64,000 nucleotides of DNA from Acidobacteriaceae bacterium (GTDB taxonomy: Bacteria > Acidobacteriota > Terriglobia > Terriglobales > Acidobacteriaceae): contig JAPWKG010000004.1 in the NCBI GenBank assembly GCA_028283625.1, forward strand, positions 1-64,000, given 5' to 3'. The notes beneath the pieces were generated by a model. The model was given only the letters and a program-made list of their open reading frames with translations. It made no database searches and was not told where the DNA came from. Both the position numbers and the translations under genes were made by a program. Positions 7,524 to 16,206 of the stretch are shown here, one piece after another (position 1 is the stretch's first letter; every line of letters starts with the position of its first letter).

Positions 7524-8954
7524 ATGCAAAAAACTGCGCGTCGCGTTCGAATGTATCGCCTGCTGAGCGGGACCTGCCTCTGTGTCGTACTGCTCAATAC
7601 CTGGATCGCTGGCCGTTCCCTGGCGGCGCTGTTCGATGCCGAGCACTGGCTTTCGCACACGCTTGAGGTGATCGGTCAAACGCAGAAGACGTTGTTTGAT
7701 GTCTCCACGGCCAGCAATTACAGCCGTGCTTATCTGCTTACCGGCGATCAGCAGTATGAGGACGACTTTTACAAGTCGGAGAAGGACATCAACCAATCCA
7801 TCGACCAGTTGCAGCACCTGACCATCGACAGCCAGGGCCAACAGGACCGCATCCGCGTGCTGCGGCAGCGCGTGGCAATGCGCATGGGGGTGATGGAGAC
7901 GGCGATCAATCTGCACCGTCGCGCCAACGGCTCGGATGCCGATAACACTGTGGTCGTTCCTCTGCTGTCGGAGAGTCCGGACGGCGGCATCAGCGTGGGC
8001 TATGCGATCCAGCAGGTCGAGCTCGAAGAGCGGCGTCTGCTTGAAACCCGCTACCAGGAGTCGCGGTCGGCCCGGCGCGGTGTTGTGGCTGCGTTCGCCA
8101 CGGCAACGATTCTCGATATCGTGCTGCTGGTGCTGGCCTTTGAGCTGTTGGTGCGTGCGCAGCGAGCGCGTTTGGAGCTCAGCGAACGTGCCGACCAGAT
8201 TCTGCACCTGAACAGTGATTTGAAGAACGCCAACACTACGCTGGAGGCGCGGGTCGAGGAGAGAACCAAGGAGTTGCAGGTCTCCAACCAGGAGCTGGAG
8301 GCCTTTTCCTACTCGGTTTCCCATGATTTGCGCGCTCCGCTGCGAACCATTGACGGCTTCTCGCTCGCGCTGAAGGAAGACTTCTCCGATGTTCTGAACG
8401 AGGAGGGGCTGGACTACATCAGCCGTGTCCGCGGCGGTGTGCAACGCATGGGCACGCTCATAGATGCTCTGCTGCAGCTCTCTCGTGTCACGCGTTCGGA
8501 GGTACAGCGCGAAAAGGTGGACCTTTCGCAGCTTGCATCCATTGTTTTCAATGAGCTACGGCTCTCGGACCCTGATCGAACCGTAGAGTGGGTTGCACAA
8601 CCGGATGTGCAGGTGATGGCCGATGCGCGGCTGTTGCGGGTTGCGCTGGAGAATCTGATCGGCAACGCCTGGAAGTTTACCTCCAAGACACCGAACGCAC
8701 GGATTGAGTTCGGAAGTAGCTCCCGTGGCAACGAAACCGTATACTTCATTCGTGACAACGGGGCCGGTTTCGATATGAACTACGTAGACCGCCTGTTTAC
8801 CGCGTTTCAGCGTCTCCATGGCGACCGGGAGTTCAAGGGCTCCGGCATCGGGCTTGCGACGGTTTCGCGCATCATCCGCCGTCATCACGGAACCATCTCG
8901 GCGGAAAGCGAGCTTGGTCACGGTGCAACTTTTTATTTCACGCTGGGACGCTAA
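7524..8954 (+). CDS. Membrane sensor histidine kinase with CHASE3 domain
   Basis: 476 residues. Membrane segments at about 12-30 and 187-210 enclose a periplasmic CHASE3-type helical sensor (LFDVSTASNYSRAYLLTGD near 58-75). A coiled stretch (215-255) leads to the HisKA domain with phospho-acceptor His267 (SVSHDLRAPLRTIDGF), followed by a HATPase_c domain with an N-box (ENLIGNAWKF), DNGAGFD and GSGIGLAT. It autophosphorylates on His267 in response to an unknown signal and probably passes phosphate to the next genes' receiver domains. ATG 7524 was preferred to a GTG at 7515; TAAAAT at 7508-7513 may be the -10, giving a very short leader. The CheY-like gene follows after 39 nt. Confidence 0.88.
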   Translation: MQKTARRVRMYRLLSGTCLCVVLLNTWIAGRSLAALFDAEHWLSHTLEVIGQTQKTLFDVSTASNYSRAYLLTGDQQYEDDFYKSEKDINQSIDQLQHLTIDSQGQQDRIRVLRQRVAMRMGVMETAINLHRRANGSDADNTVVVPLLSESPDGGISVGYAIQQVELEERRLLETRYQESRSARRGVVAAFATATILDIVLLVLAFELLVRAQRARLELSERADQILHLNSDLKNANTTLEARVEERTKELQVSNQELEAFSYSVSHDLRAPLRTIDGFSLALKEDFSDVLNEEGLDYISRVRGGVQRMGTLIDALLQLSRVTRSEVQREKVDLSQLASIVFNELRLSDPDRTVEWVAQPDVQVMADARLLRVALENLIGNAWKFTSKTPNARIEFGSSSRGNETVYFIRDNGAGFDMNYVDRLFTAFQRLHGDREFKGSGIGLATVSRIIRRHHGTISAESELGHGATFYFTLGR

Positions 8955-8993
8955 GCGGATCTTTCGCTCCCCGCAGAACGGAAATCACCACGT

Positions 8994-9428
8994 ATGTCGC
9001 AGACAGAAAACATCATTCTGCTCGTAGAAGACGATCCGGATCACGAAGCGCTGGCTATTCGTGCGCTGCGCAAGGCGAACGTGGCCAATGAGGTCAAGGT
9101 TGCTCGCGATGGCGCCGAGGCGCTCGAGTACATGAACGGCATTGCGGAGGGCACGAATCCTTTACCGCAGCTCGTTCTGCTGGATCTAAAGCTACCCAAA
9201 GTCGAAGGTCTTGAGGTACTGCGCGCTATCCGCGCTGCGGAAAAGACCGCCTTGCTGCCGGTGGTCGTTCTTACGTCTTCTGACGAAGAGCGGGATATCG
9301 TGGCCAGCTATCGTCTGGGCGTGAATAGTTACATTCGCAAGCCCGTGAACTTCACGGATTTTGCCGAGGCGACACGCCAGCTCGGCATGTATTGGCTGCT
9401 GCTGAACCAATGCCCACCGACTCTGTAA
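8994..9428 (+). CDS. Single-domain response regulator (Rcp1/CheY-like)
   Basis: 144 residues, a lone receiver domain without output domain. The acidic pocket is VEDD (11-14), the phospho-acceptor is Asp64 (LLDLKLP), the switch Thr is in VVLTSS and the conserved Lys is Lys116 (YIRKP). The insert after beta-3 and the family pattern resemble Rcp1-type regulators that partner phytochrome or CHASE3 kinases. Without an output domain it likely relays phosphate or works by protein contact. It is flanked by a kinase on each side; its last 19 nt overlap the next gene, so translation is probably coupled. Confidence 0.88.
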   Translation: MSQTENIILLVEDDPDHEALAIRALRKANVANEVKVARDGAEALEYMNGIAEGTNPLPQLVLLDLKLPKVEGLEVLRAIRAAEKTALLPVVVLTSSDEERDIVASYRLGVNSYIRKPVNFTDFAEATRQLGMYWLLLNQCPPTL

Positions 9429-10981
9429 ATTCGTTGCTGGCAAGCTCCGGCGACGCGGCGGCTGTTGCCGCTGCGCGTCCGCTTCGAGTGCTCATCATCG
9501 AGGACTACGAAGAGGATGCGCTGCTGCTTGCGCGCTATCTGTTGCGCGCCGGCTACAAGCTGGATTCGCGCCGGGTTGAAACAGCCTCGCAGCTGGAGTC
9601 GCTGCTGGACGACCCGCTGGGCTGGGATCTGGTACTGGCCGATTACACGCTGCCCAGCTTTGGTGCGCGAGATGCGTTGGCGCTCATCCAGGCACGCGGT
9701 GTCGATTTGCCGTTCATCATCGTCTCGGGAACCATCGATGAGGTCTCCGCGGTCAACGCGATGCGCGCGGGAGCGCACGATTACGTTCTAAAAGGCCATC
9801 TTGAACGGCTTCTGCCTGCAATTGAGCGCGAGCTCGCCGATGCGAGCCGCCGTAAAGAGCGCCTTGAGACGGAAGCGGAGTTGCGCGCCGTACAGCAGCG
9901 GTTCTCCTCAACCTTCAATCAGGCGGCCGTGGGCATGGCGCATACCTCTACGGACGGACGTTTTGAACTGGTCAACCAACGTCTGGCAGAGCTGCTCCGC
10001 GTAGAGCCGGAGAAGTTTGTCGGCATGGCGCTGGGTGAGTTTGTACTGCCGAGTGACCGGCTGGCAAAGCGCGCTTTGCTGGAGGATCTGATCGCGGGCA
10101 AGCGTACGGGCTTCCGTGCCGAGGTGAACATGCTGCGCACCGATGGAGAAACGTTTCCGGCGCAGCTCACGGTCTCATTGTTGAGCCGGGACCATGATGC
10201 ACAGCCTTCTGTGCTGTGGGTGATTGAGGATATCTCGGCGCGCAAGGCGGCTGAGCGCGAGACCTCGGAGCTGATGACGCGGCTGATCAACTCCGAGCGT
10301 CTGGCTGCAGCGGGGCGCATGGCAAATACCCTGGCGCACGAGATCAATAACCCGCTTGAAGCGCTGACGAACATTGTGTACCTGTTGCAGACCTATGAGC
10401 TGCCTTCGCAGGCGACCGAGATGCTGGATGTCGCGGCGCGGGAGCTGGAGCGCGTGGGGCACATCACACGCTCCACGCTGAGCTTTTATCGCAAGGTGCC
10501 GGGCCGTACGCTGGATCTTTACCAGGTGCTGAACGAGGTGCTGCAGCTGTTTGATTCGCGCGCCAAGCAGTACAAGGTCCGGCTGGAGCCGCGGTTTGGG
10601 GAAGAGATTCGGGTGGCACGGTATGATCCGGCGCTTCGTCAGGTCTTTGCCAATGTCGTGGGCAACGCGCTGGAGGCAATGGAAACCAGCGGAGGCACAA
10701 TTCGTCTGCGCGCACGCATCTCCGGGGGCAAGGCGATCGTCACCGTCTCAGATAACGGTCACGGCATCGAGCCACGGTATCGCGACGCCATCTTTGAGCC
10801 CTTCTTCACGACGAAGGGGGAGCGCGGCACGGGGCTGGGGCTCTGGGTTACGCGCGGCATTGTGGAGGAGCAGGGCGGCAAGCTGGAACTGCGTTCATGC
10901 ACGACAGGCGAGCGGCATGGAACGACCATCCGGATCAAGCTCCCGGTGTTTTCTGCTGCGGCGTCGCCGTCGCGTCTTTAA
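9410..10981 (+). CDS. Hybrid REC-PAS-histidine kinase (soluble)
   Basis: 523 residues, no membrane segment. Order: receiver domain (about 25-145; acidic IIEDYEED, phospho-acceptor Asp78, Lys128), PAS domain (about 160-280, GRFELVNQRLAELL), HisKA with His310 (MANTLAHEINNPLEAL), then HATPase_c with GNALEAME, DNGHGIEP and GTGLGLW. A kinase with an N-terminal receiver can be switched by an upstream kinase, here presumably the CHASE3 protein or via the small regulator. The ATG at 9410 lies inside the preceding gene (19-nt overlap), typical of coupled translation. No DNA-binding output domain exists in this three-gene module, so the final target is elsewhere. Confidence 0.87.
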   Translation: MPTDSVNSLLASSGDAAAVAAARPLRVLIIEDYEEDALLLARYLLRAGYKLDSRRVETASQLESLLDDPLGWDLVLADYTLPSFGARDALALIQARGVDLPFIIVSGTIDEVSAVNAMRAGAHDYVLKGHLERLLPAIERELADASRRKERLETEAELRAVQQRFSSTFNQAAVGMAHTSTDGRFELVNQRLAELLRVEPEKFVGMALGEFVLPSDRLAKRALLEDLIAGKRTGFRAEVNMLRTDGETFPAQLTVSLLSRDHDAQPSVLWVIEDISARKAAERETSELMTRLINSERLAAAGRMANTLAHEINNPLEALTNIVYLLQTYELPSQATEMLDVAARELERVGHITRSTLSFYRKVPGRTLDLYQVLNEVLQLFDSRAKQYKVRLEPRFGEEIRVARYDPALRQVFANVVGNALEAMETSGGTIRLRARISGGKAIVTVSDNGHGIEPRYRDAIFEPFFTTKGERGTGLGLWVTRGIVEEQGGKLELRSCTTGERHGTTIRIKLPVFSAAASPSRL

Positions 10982-11000
10982 CCTGCGCAGGGCAACGAAG

Positions 11001-11006
11001 TACAAT
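11001..11006 (+). promoter_or_regulatory. -10-like hexamer TACAAT, 6 nt before the DUF2237 start
   Basis: TACAAT, then CAGCCC, then ATG at 11013. This predicts a leaderless or nearly leaderless mRNA. TTTAAC at 10977-10982 is a weak -35 candidate with an 18-bp spacer. Confidence 0.45.
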
Positions 11007-11012
11007 CAGCCC

Positions 11013-11411
11013 ATGTCTGCCTCGCACACTCCCGAACCTGCAAAGAACGTCCTGGGCCAGCCTCTTGAGCCGTGCGGCTTTGATCCGGTGACGGGATTCT
11101 TTCGCGACGGCTGCTGCAACACCGGTCCTCAGGATCTGGGCGTTCACACCGTCTGCGCCGTTGTGACGGAGGAGTTTTTGCGGGTCAGCGCGGAGCTGGG
11201 CAACGATCTGAGCACCCCTATGCCTCAGTACGGTTTTGCGGGACTCAAGCCCGGCGACCGCTGGTGCGTGTGTGCTGGTCGATGGTTCCAGGTGCAGCAG
11301 GCAGGTGCAGGTTGCCCGGTGGTGCTGGAAGCAACCCACGAGGCTACCCTGGAAATTATTCCGTTTGAGATTCTGCTGGAGCATGCGGTCATTCCCAAGA
11401 CGCTGAACTAG
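11013..11411 (+). CDS. DUF2237 family protein
   Basis: 132 residues, the normal length of this small conserved family. Hallmark blocks are all present: NVLGQPLEPCG, DPVTGFFRDGCCNTGPQD, HTVCAVVTEEFL, GNDLSTPMP, LKPGDRWCVCAGRW and LEATHEATL. Function is unknown; the conserved cysteines (CG, GCCN, WCVCA) suggest metal binding or redox chemistry, which is inference. There is no signal peptide. It is separated from the kinase gene by 31 nt and has its own TACAAT hexamer 6 nt before the ATG, so it may be transcribed independently. Confidence 0.85.
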   Translation: MSASHTPEPAKNVLGQPLEPCGFDPVTGFFRDGCCNTGPQDLGVHTVCAVVTEEFLRVSAELGNDLSTPMPQYGFAGLKPGDRWCVCAGRWFQVQQAGAGCPVVLEATHEATLEIIPFEILLEHAVIPKTLN

Positions 11412-11791
11412 CCGCGGCACACTCTGAGGCAGTCTCTGTGGGGCTAAGAGCGGCTTGGTGCGCCTGTTTTGTGAATAGACGATGAAAAAGCGTTAGTTTG
11501 CGCGCGGTTTTCCTGTGAGGCCGCAGGACGGCTGGGCGGGGCTTTGATCGGCCCCGGCGATCGTTCTGTTCTTGCATCCCTTTGGAAACCCTTGAAACTT
11601 CTGCCTTGACACTGCGGCGGGGGCACGAGACGATTTCCTACATACACATATAAGAGCTCTCGAGAAAACTTGAAGCTGGCGTGACCGGACAATATCCGGC
11701 GTGCACTTAAAGCTCGAATGGCTCACCCACTGCGCCCAAGGTCTCATCTGAGTTCCTTAGGCGCTCGTACCCTTTCTGGAGACAGCGCCGC
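11412..11791. other. 380-bp gene-free region upstream of the first TonB-dependent receptor
   Basis: No coding region is supported. It holds a consensus -35 TTGACA at 11606-11611, but the sequence 17 bp further (GACGAT) is a poor -10. TATAAG at 11649-11654 is a better -10 but is too far from TTGACA to pair with it. A small stem CCGGA/TCCGG lies near 11685-11699. The region presumably contains the receptor promoter and a leader of roughly 130 nt. Confidence 0.3.
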
Positions 11792-14700
11792 ATGAAACGT
11801 ACGTTTCGCAACTCGCTTTTGTCCGTTGCCGCCTGTTTGCTGACCTCAGCCTCTGCGTTCGCGCAGACGGCCGCTCTGGGCAGCATCGCCGGCATCGTTC
11901 GCGATAACTCGGGAGCTATTGTTCCCAATGCCACCGTAACCGTCACAAACCTTGGTACCGGTGCCAAGCGTACTCTGGCCACGGATGGCCAGGGACACTA
12001 TGAAGCCACCTTCCTGCAGCCCGGCAACTATGAAGTCGTGCTCGGCGGCGGCACGTTCGGCACCATCGACCGCAAGGGCGTGATGGTCAACGTCGGTAGC
12101 CCGACGACGGTGGATGCAACGCTTCCTGCCGCTTCGGTCAACACCGAGGTGGTTGTCAGCAGCGAGGCTCCGCTGGTTGATACCGACAAGGTCGATTCCT
12201 CGCAGGTCGTGGATCAGAAGCTGGTTGCGAACCTGCCGGTCAACGGCCGCCGTTTTGACAACTTCGTGCTGTTGACGCCGAACGTTGTTCCGGATGGCAA
12301 CTCGGGTCTGCTCTCCTACCGTGGTATTTCGGGTATCTACAACTCGAACCTGGTGGATGGCGCCAATAACAACCAGGCCTTCTTCTCGGAAGCGCGTGGC
12401 CGTTCGATCGGCGCACCGTATGTCTTCCCGATCGATGCCATTCAGGAGTTTTCATCGCAGTCGGCCGGTTACTCGGCTGAGTTCGGCCAGGCTGCCGGCG
12501 GTATCATCAACGCCGTCACTAAGTCGGGCAGCAACCAGTTCCACGGCGTGGTGTATGAATACTTCCGTACGCCGGGCTGGAACGCTCTGGATCCCTACAG
12601 CAAGTACAAGAAGCTCTTCAGCCAGCCTGTGAAGGAGCAGCACCAGTTCGGTGTCTCCATGGGCGGTCCGATCATCAAGGACAAGCTGTTCTTCCACTTC
12701 ACCTATGACGGCTACCGTAAGGTCACGCCGATCACCTACGCCACGACGTACAACGGCGGCATCGCGGCTCTGGCCAACCTTTGCAACGGCCAGACGGTTG
12801 CGGGCAATACGAGCTACCCGAGCACGATCCCCGGCATTTCAGCAACGCAGTGCTCGCAGGCTGTTTCCTACCTCGAGTCGCAGATGGGTGTTTTCGGCCG
12901 TAACGTCGAGCAGAACATCTTCCTGCCGCGCCTCGATTACCAGGTCACCCCGAAGACGCACCTCTCGGCTTCGTTCCTCTGGGAGAACTTCGGACAGCCC
13001 AACGGTTACAACACCTCGACCTCGGTCAACAACGGTGGTATCAGCCAGAACGGCGCTGCCAGCTTCCACCAGCGCTACCTGATCGCCAATGCTGAAACCG
13101 CTCTGACGGATCGTTCGGCAAACGTGGTTCACTTTCAGTGGGCACGCGATCTGGAAACGGCAAGCACCAACTCCGGTGGACCGGCGATGTCGCTGACGGG
13201 TATCGCGGCCTACGGCGAAACTTCGGCTCTGCCGCGTGGCGCCTTCCCGGATGAGCACCGCTGGCAGATCACGGATATCTATTCGGCTACGATCGGCAAG
13301 CACTCGATCAAGGCTGGTTTCGATCTCAACCTGATTCACGAGCAGCTGCAGAACCTCTTCCAGGGCAACGGTCAGTTCTCGTACGCGACCGGTGTGAACG
13401 AAGGCAACTTCGCAAACTGGATTCAGGACGTCTTCCAGGCCAACGGTGGTCGTCACTACAACAGCTTCACGCAGGTCAACGACCCGATCACCCATGTTGG
13501 TGCTGACGACTTCTGGAACCAGGATGTTGCCGGTTTCGTGGAAGATTCGTGGAAGGCAACTCCGAAGCTGCTGATCTCGGCCGGTATCCGTTACGACGTG
13601 CAGCTGGTGCCGCAGCCTGATCTGCCGAACAACACCTCGCCGGTGGCTTCGCTCTACACCACCACGATCAACAACTACAAGGCGATGGTGCAGCCGCGTG
13701 TCGGCTTCAACTGGAATCCGCAGAACGGCACGGTTCTCCGTGGCGGCTTCGGCATCTTCTACGGCCTGAACTCGAACTCGACCTACTACACGATGCGCCG
13801 TGAGAACGGTGTTTATCAGCAGCAGTACAACGTCTCGGCGCTGACGAACCCGAACGCGGTTTACGTGGCAGCGGGCTCCAAGCTGTCCTCGGGCGTAACC
13901 TGCGCTCCGACGGATGGTTCGGGTTTCTGCTTCCAGCAAGCCGGTACCTACGCAACGAACGCACCTCAGGGTGGTGTACCGGAGTTCACTCCTCCGGGGC
14001 CTGCACCGGTGAACCCGGTTACGGGTGCTGCTAACCCGGCCGTAAGCACTGGCCTGGCACTGTCGACGATCTCGGCTCGTGGTCTTGATCCGAACTTCAA
14101 GAACCCGGAGTCGATGTCCTTCGACCTTACGCTCGAGCAGGAACTGCCTGGCCACATGAGCCTCACGCTCGCCTATGTGGGCAACCTGGCACGCCGCCTG
14201 CCGATCTTCGTGGATACGAACGTCGATCCGTCCTCGGCAACGACGCGTAACTACTACTACTACTCGTCGGCCACGGCTTCACCGACGGTCATTCCTATCC
14301 CGTTCTACAACTCGCGTCTCTACAACACCACGGGCGCAGTCCTGACGGGCTTCTCGGACGTCAATGCGAACTACCACTCGGGTGTCGCTACGGTGAAGAA
14401 GCCGTTCTCGCACGGCATCCAGGTTCTGGCGAACTACACCTGGTCGAAGGCGATGGACGGTGGGCAGGTCTCTGGTGTGAACGGTACCTTCAACGGTACG
14501 GACACTCCGATCGACCCGTTTGCCAAGGGCAAGCGTGCAGGCCGCGCGGCTGAATATGCTCGTTCGGATATGGACGTTCGCAGCCGCTTTGTCGCTTCGT
14601 TCGTCGCGCAGTCCAGCATCGATCGCTTCACGCCCAACCGCTATGCTCGTTACGTCTTCGATGGCTTCCAGCTGGCAGGCAGCTACACGCTGCAGTCCGG

Positions 14701-15166
14701 TATGCCGATCACGGGCTTCATGAGCGCTGCGCCGACCTCCCCCATCACCGATGGCGGTCTGTCGGGTGCGGAGCTTTCGCTCTACAACTCGGGTACGCCT
14801 GGCCGTGTCCCGACTCAAATCGCACCGCGTAACGCGTTCTCTGGTTACGGCCTGAACAACTTCGATGCACGTATCTCGCGCATGTTCCCGATTCATAATC
14901 AGGTTCAGCTCGAGCTCTTCGCTGAAGCGTTCAACCTGGTCAACCATGATCTGCGCCTCGGTCTGTCGACGAGTTCAAACACCTACATCGATGCAGGCAA
15001 GTCGCTCACGACCGCTTCTGGTCTTGTAAGCTGCCCGACCTCGGCAACCGGTGGTTGTATCGTTCCTCTGTCGTCGACGGCAACCCCGTTCATGGCAGTT
15101 ACCAGCACCAGCTCGGTTCTTTACGGACCGCGTCAGGTGCAGATCACTGCGAAACTGCACTTCTAA
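11792..15166 (+). CDS. TonB-dependent receptor with N-terminal carboxypeptidase-regulatory-like domain (Oar-like)
   Basis: 1124 residues. Signal peptide 1-24 (cleavage after AFA). Residues about 30-110 form a CarboxypepD_reg-like beta-sandwich (GSIAGIVRDNSGAIVPNATV). A plug follows (about 130-230, LVANLPVNGRRFDNFVLLTP, GGIINAVTKSG), then a long outer-membrane beta-barrel ending in aromatic Phe (ITAKLHF), a usual barrel end. The class takes up large ligands such as oligosaccharides using TonB energy; Acidobacteria encode many copies. No classical TonB box was identified. It is monocistronic, ending at a strong terminator. The substrate cannot be told; no SusD homologue or polysaccharide lyase is adjacent. 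Confidence 0.9.
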   Translation: MKRTFRNSLLSVAACLLTSASAFAQTAALGSIAGIVRDNSGAIVPNATVTVTNLGTGAKRTLATDGQGHYEATFLQPGNYEVVLGGGTFGTIDRKGVMVNVGSPTTVDATLPAASVNTEVVVSSEAPLVDTDKVDSSQVVDQKLVANLPVNGRRFDNFVLLTPNVVPDGNSGLLSYRGISGIYNSNLVDGANNNQAFFSEARGRSIGAPYVFPIDAIQEFSSQSAGYSAEFGQAAGGIINAVTKSGSNQFHGVVYEYFRTPGWNALDPYSKYKKLFSQPVKEQHQFGVSMGGPIIKDKLFFHFTYDGYRKVTPITYATTYNGGIAALANLCNGQTVAGNTSYPSTIPGISATQCSQAVSYLESQMGVFGRNVEQNIFLPRLDYQVTPKTHLSASFLWENFGQPNGYNTSTSVNNGGISQNGAASFHQRYLIANAETALTDRSANVVHFQWARDLETASTNSGGPAMSLTGIAAYGETSALPRGAFPDEHRWQITDIYSATIGKHSIKAGFDLNLIHEQLQNLFQGNGQFSYATGVNEGNFANWIQDVFQANGGRHYNSFTQVNDPITHVGADDFWNQDVAGFVEDSWKATPKLLISAGIRYDVQLVPQPDLPNNTSPVASLYTTTINNYKAMVQPRVGFNWNPQNGTVLRGGFGIFYGLNSNSTYYTMRRENGVYQQQYNVSALTNPNAVYVAAGSKLSSGVTCAPTDGSGFCFQQAGTYATNAPQGGVPEFTPPGPAPVNPVTGAANPAVSTGLALSTISARGLDPNFKNPESMSFDLTLEQELPGHMSLTLAYVGNLARRLPIFVDTNVDPSSATTRNYYYYSSATASPTVIPIPFYNSRLYNTTGAVLTGFSDVNANYHSGVATVKKPFSHGIQVLANYTWSKAMDGGQVSGVNGTFNGTDTPIDPFAKGKRAGRAAEYARSDMDVRSRFVASFVAQSSIDRFTPNRYARYVFDGFQLAGSYTLQSGMPITGFMSAAPTSPITDGGLSGAELSLYNSGTPGRVPTQIAPRNAFSGYGLNNFDARISRMFPIHNQVQLELFAEAFNLVNHDLRLGLSTSSNTYIDAGKSLTTASGLVSCPTSATGGCIVPLSSTATPFMAVTSTSSVLYGPRQVQITAKLHF

Positions 15167-15190
15167 CCTCGGGCATCCTGCCCAAACAGC

Positions 15191-15218
15191 AAAAGGCCCG
15201 GAGAGATCCGGGCCTTTT
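15191..15218. terminator. Bidirectional terminator after the first TonB receptor
   Basis: AAAAGGCCCGGA (15191-15202), GAGA loop, TCCGGGCCTTTT (15207-15218): 12 perfect pairs including the A/T ends. Confidence 0.85.
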
Positions 15219-15270
15219 GCCGTTTAGCGGAACGAGAGGTGAACGGCTCCTCAAAACGCAAGAGGGAGGA

Positions 15271-15276
15271 TAAACT
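15271..15276 (+). promoter_or_regulatory. -10-like hexamer TAAACT, 7 nt before the hydrolase start
   Basis: TAAACT, CGGGGCT, ATG at 15284. A GAGGGAGGA purine run lies upstream of the hexamer, too far (14 nt) to act as a Shine-Dalgarno. Confidence 0.45.
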
Positions 15277-15283
15277 CGGGGCT

Positions 15284-16174
15284 ATGACGCGTTCTCTTTT
15301 TCTTGGTGGAGCGTTGGCGCTTGGAGCGATTCTGCCGGCGCATGCGCAGGATTGGGCAAAAGAAGGTTTACTGAAAAGCCCTCGGCACGGCGAGTTTGTC
15401 ACGATTACAGAGCCAAGTGGCCGGAAGTTACAGGCCTGGGTGGTGTATCCAGAGAGCAAAGAAAAGGCGCCGGTGGTCCTGATGATTCATGAGATCTATG
15501 GGCTGACGGACTGGGCGCGTGAGATGGCTGACGAGGTCGCTGGCGCAGGCTACATTGTGGTGGAGCCGGATCTGTTGTCCGGGGCTGGGCCAGAGCACGC
15601 TACTGTTCCTTCTGTGAAGGAGCAGAGCGATCCGCATGCGTCGATGGCAAGCACCGGTGCCGCTTCTGTGCCGATGCTTCCCGGTGGTACTTCGGCCTTT
15701 CCTGATCAGGATGCTGCTGCGAAAGCGGTTGCGGGCCTGCCGGATGCGCAGGTCGTGGATGATTTGAATGCCGCTGCTGATTGGGGCAAGAAACTACCGG
15801 CAGCGTCCGACAAGCTGTACGTCGCAGGGTTTTGTCACGGTGGCCAGTTGAGCTTTCTATTTGCAACCAAGCGCAAGGACCTGAGTGCGGCATTTGTGTT
15901 TTACGGCACGCCACCGGATGCAGAGGCGATGAAGTCGATTACCGCGCCTGTGTACGGTTTTTACGCTGGCAACGACGCGCGTGTTACTGCGACCGTGCCG
16001 CAGACGGAAACGGAAATGAAGGCTGCAGGCAAGACCTTTGATCAGGTGACGTATGAAGGCGCAGGACATGGGTTCATGCGTGCCGGAGAGGCTCCTGAAG
16101 CGAATGCGGCGAACTCCGCTGCGCGTGCTGCGGGCTTCCGCCGCTTCATTTCCCTGCTGGGTGGTGTGCACTAA
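15284..16174 (+). CDS. Secreted dienelactone hydrolase family protein
   Basis: 296 residues with a signal peptide (1-21, ending PAHA). The alpha/beta-hydrolase fold carries the Cys-Asp-His triad of dienelactone hydrolases: Cys184 in GFCHGG, Asp231 in GNDARV and His262 in GAGHGFM. The family hydrolyses lactones or esters; many secreted members have unknown substrates. An insertion of about 45 residues (105-150, rich in Ser/Ala/Gly) between the oxyanion strand and the nucleophile is longer than in the Pseudomonas ClcD enzyme. The ATG at 15284 gives a clean signal peptide and a TAAACT hexamer 7 nt upstream. It is followed at once by the membrane glycosyltransferase-like pair. Confidence 0.85.
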   Translation: MTRSLFLGGALALGAILPAHAQDWAKEGLLKSPRHGEFVTITEPSGRKLQAWVVYPESKEKAPVVLMIHEIYGLTDWAREMADEVAGAGYIVVEPDLLSGAGPEHATVPSVKEQSDPHASMASTGAASVPMLPGGTSAFPDQDAAAKAVAGLPDAQVVDDLNAAADWGKKLPAASDKLYVAGFCHGGQLSFLFATKRKDLSAAFVFYGTPPDAEAMKSITAPVYGFYAGNDARVTATVPQTETEMKAAGKTFDQVTYEGAGHGFMRAGEAPEANAANSAARAAGFRRFISLLGGVH

Positions 16175-16206
16175 AACAGGTGAAGTGCTGTGGTAGCCTG
16201 TGGGCA

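Noticed and set aside
5696..7660. A 654-codon open frame antisense to the ABC-F gene
   Set aside because: The plus-strand ABC-F protein is unambiguous. The antisense translation has no family features and arises from the GC-rich third codon positions.
11606..11634. Consensus -35 TTGACA with GACGAT 17 bp downstream
   Set aside because: The -10 is poor (3 of 6 matches), so I did not call it a promoter.
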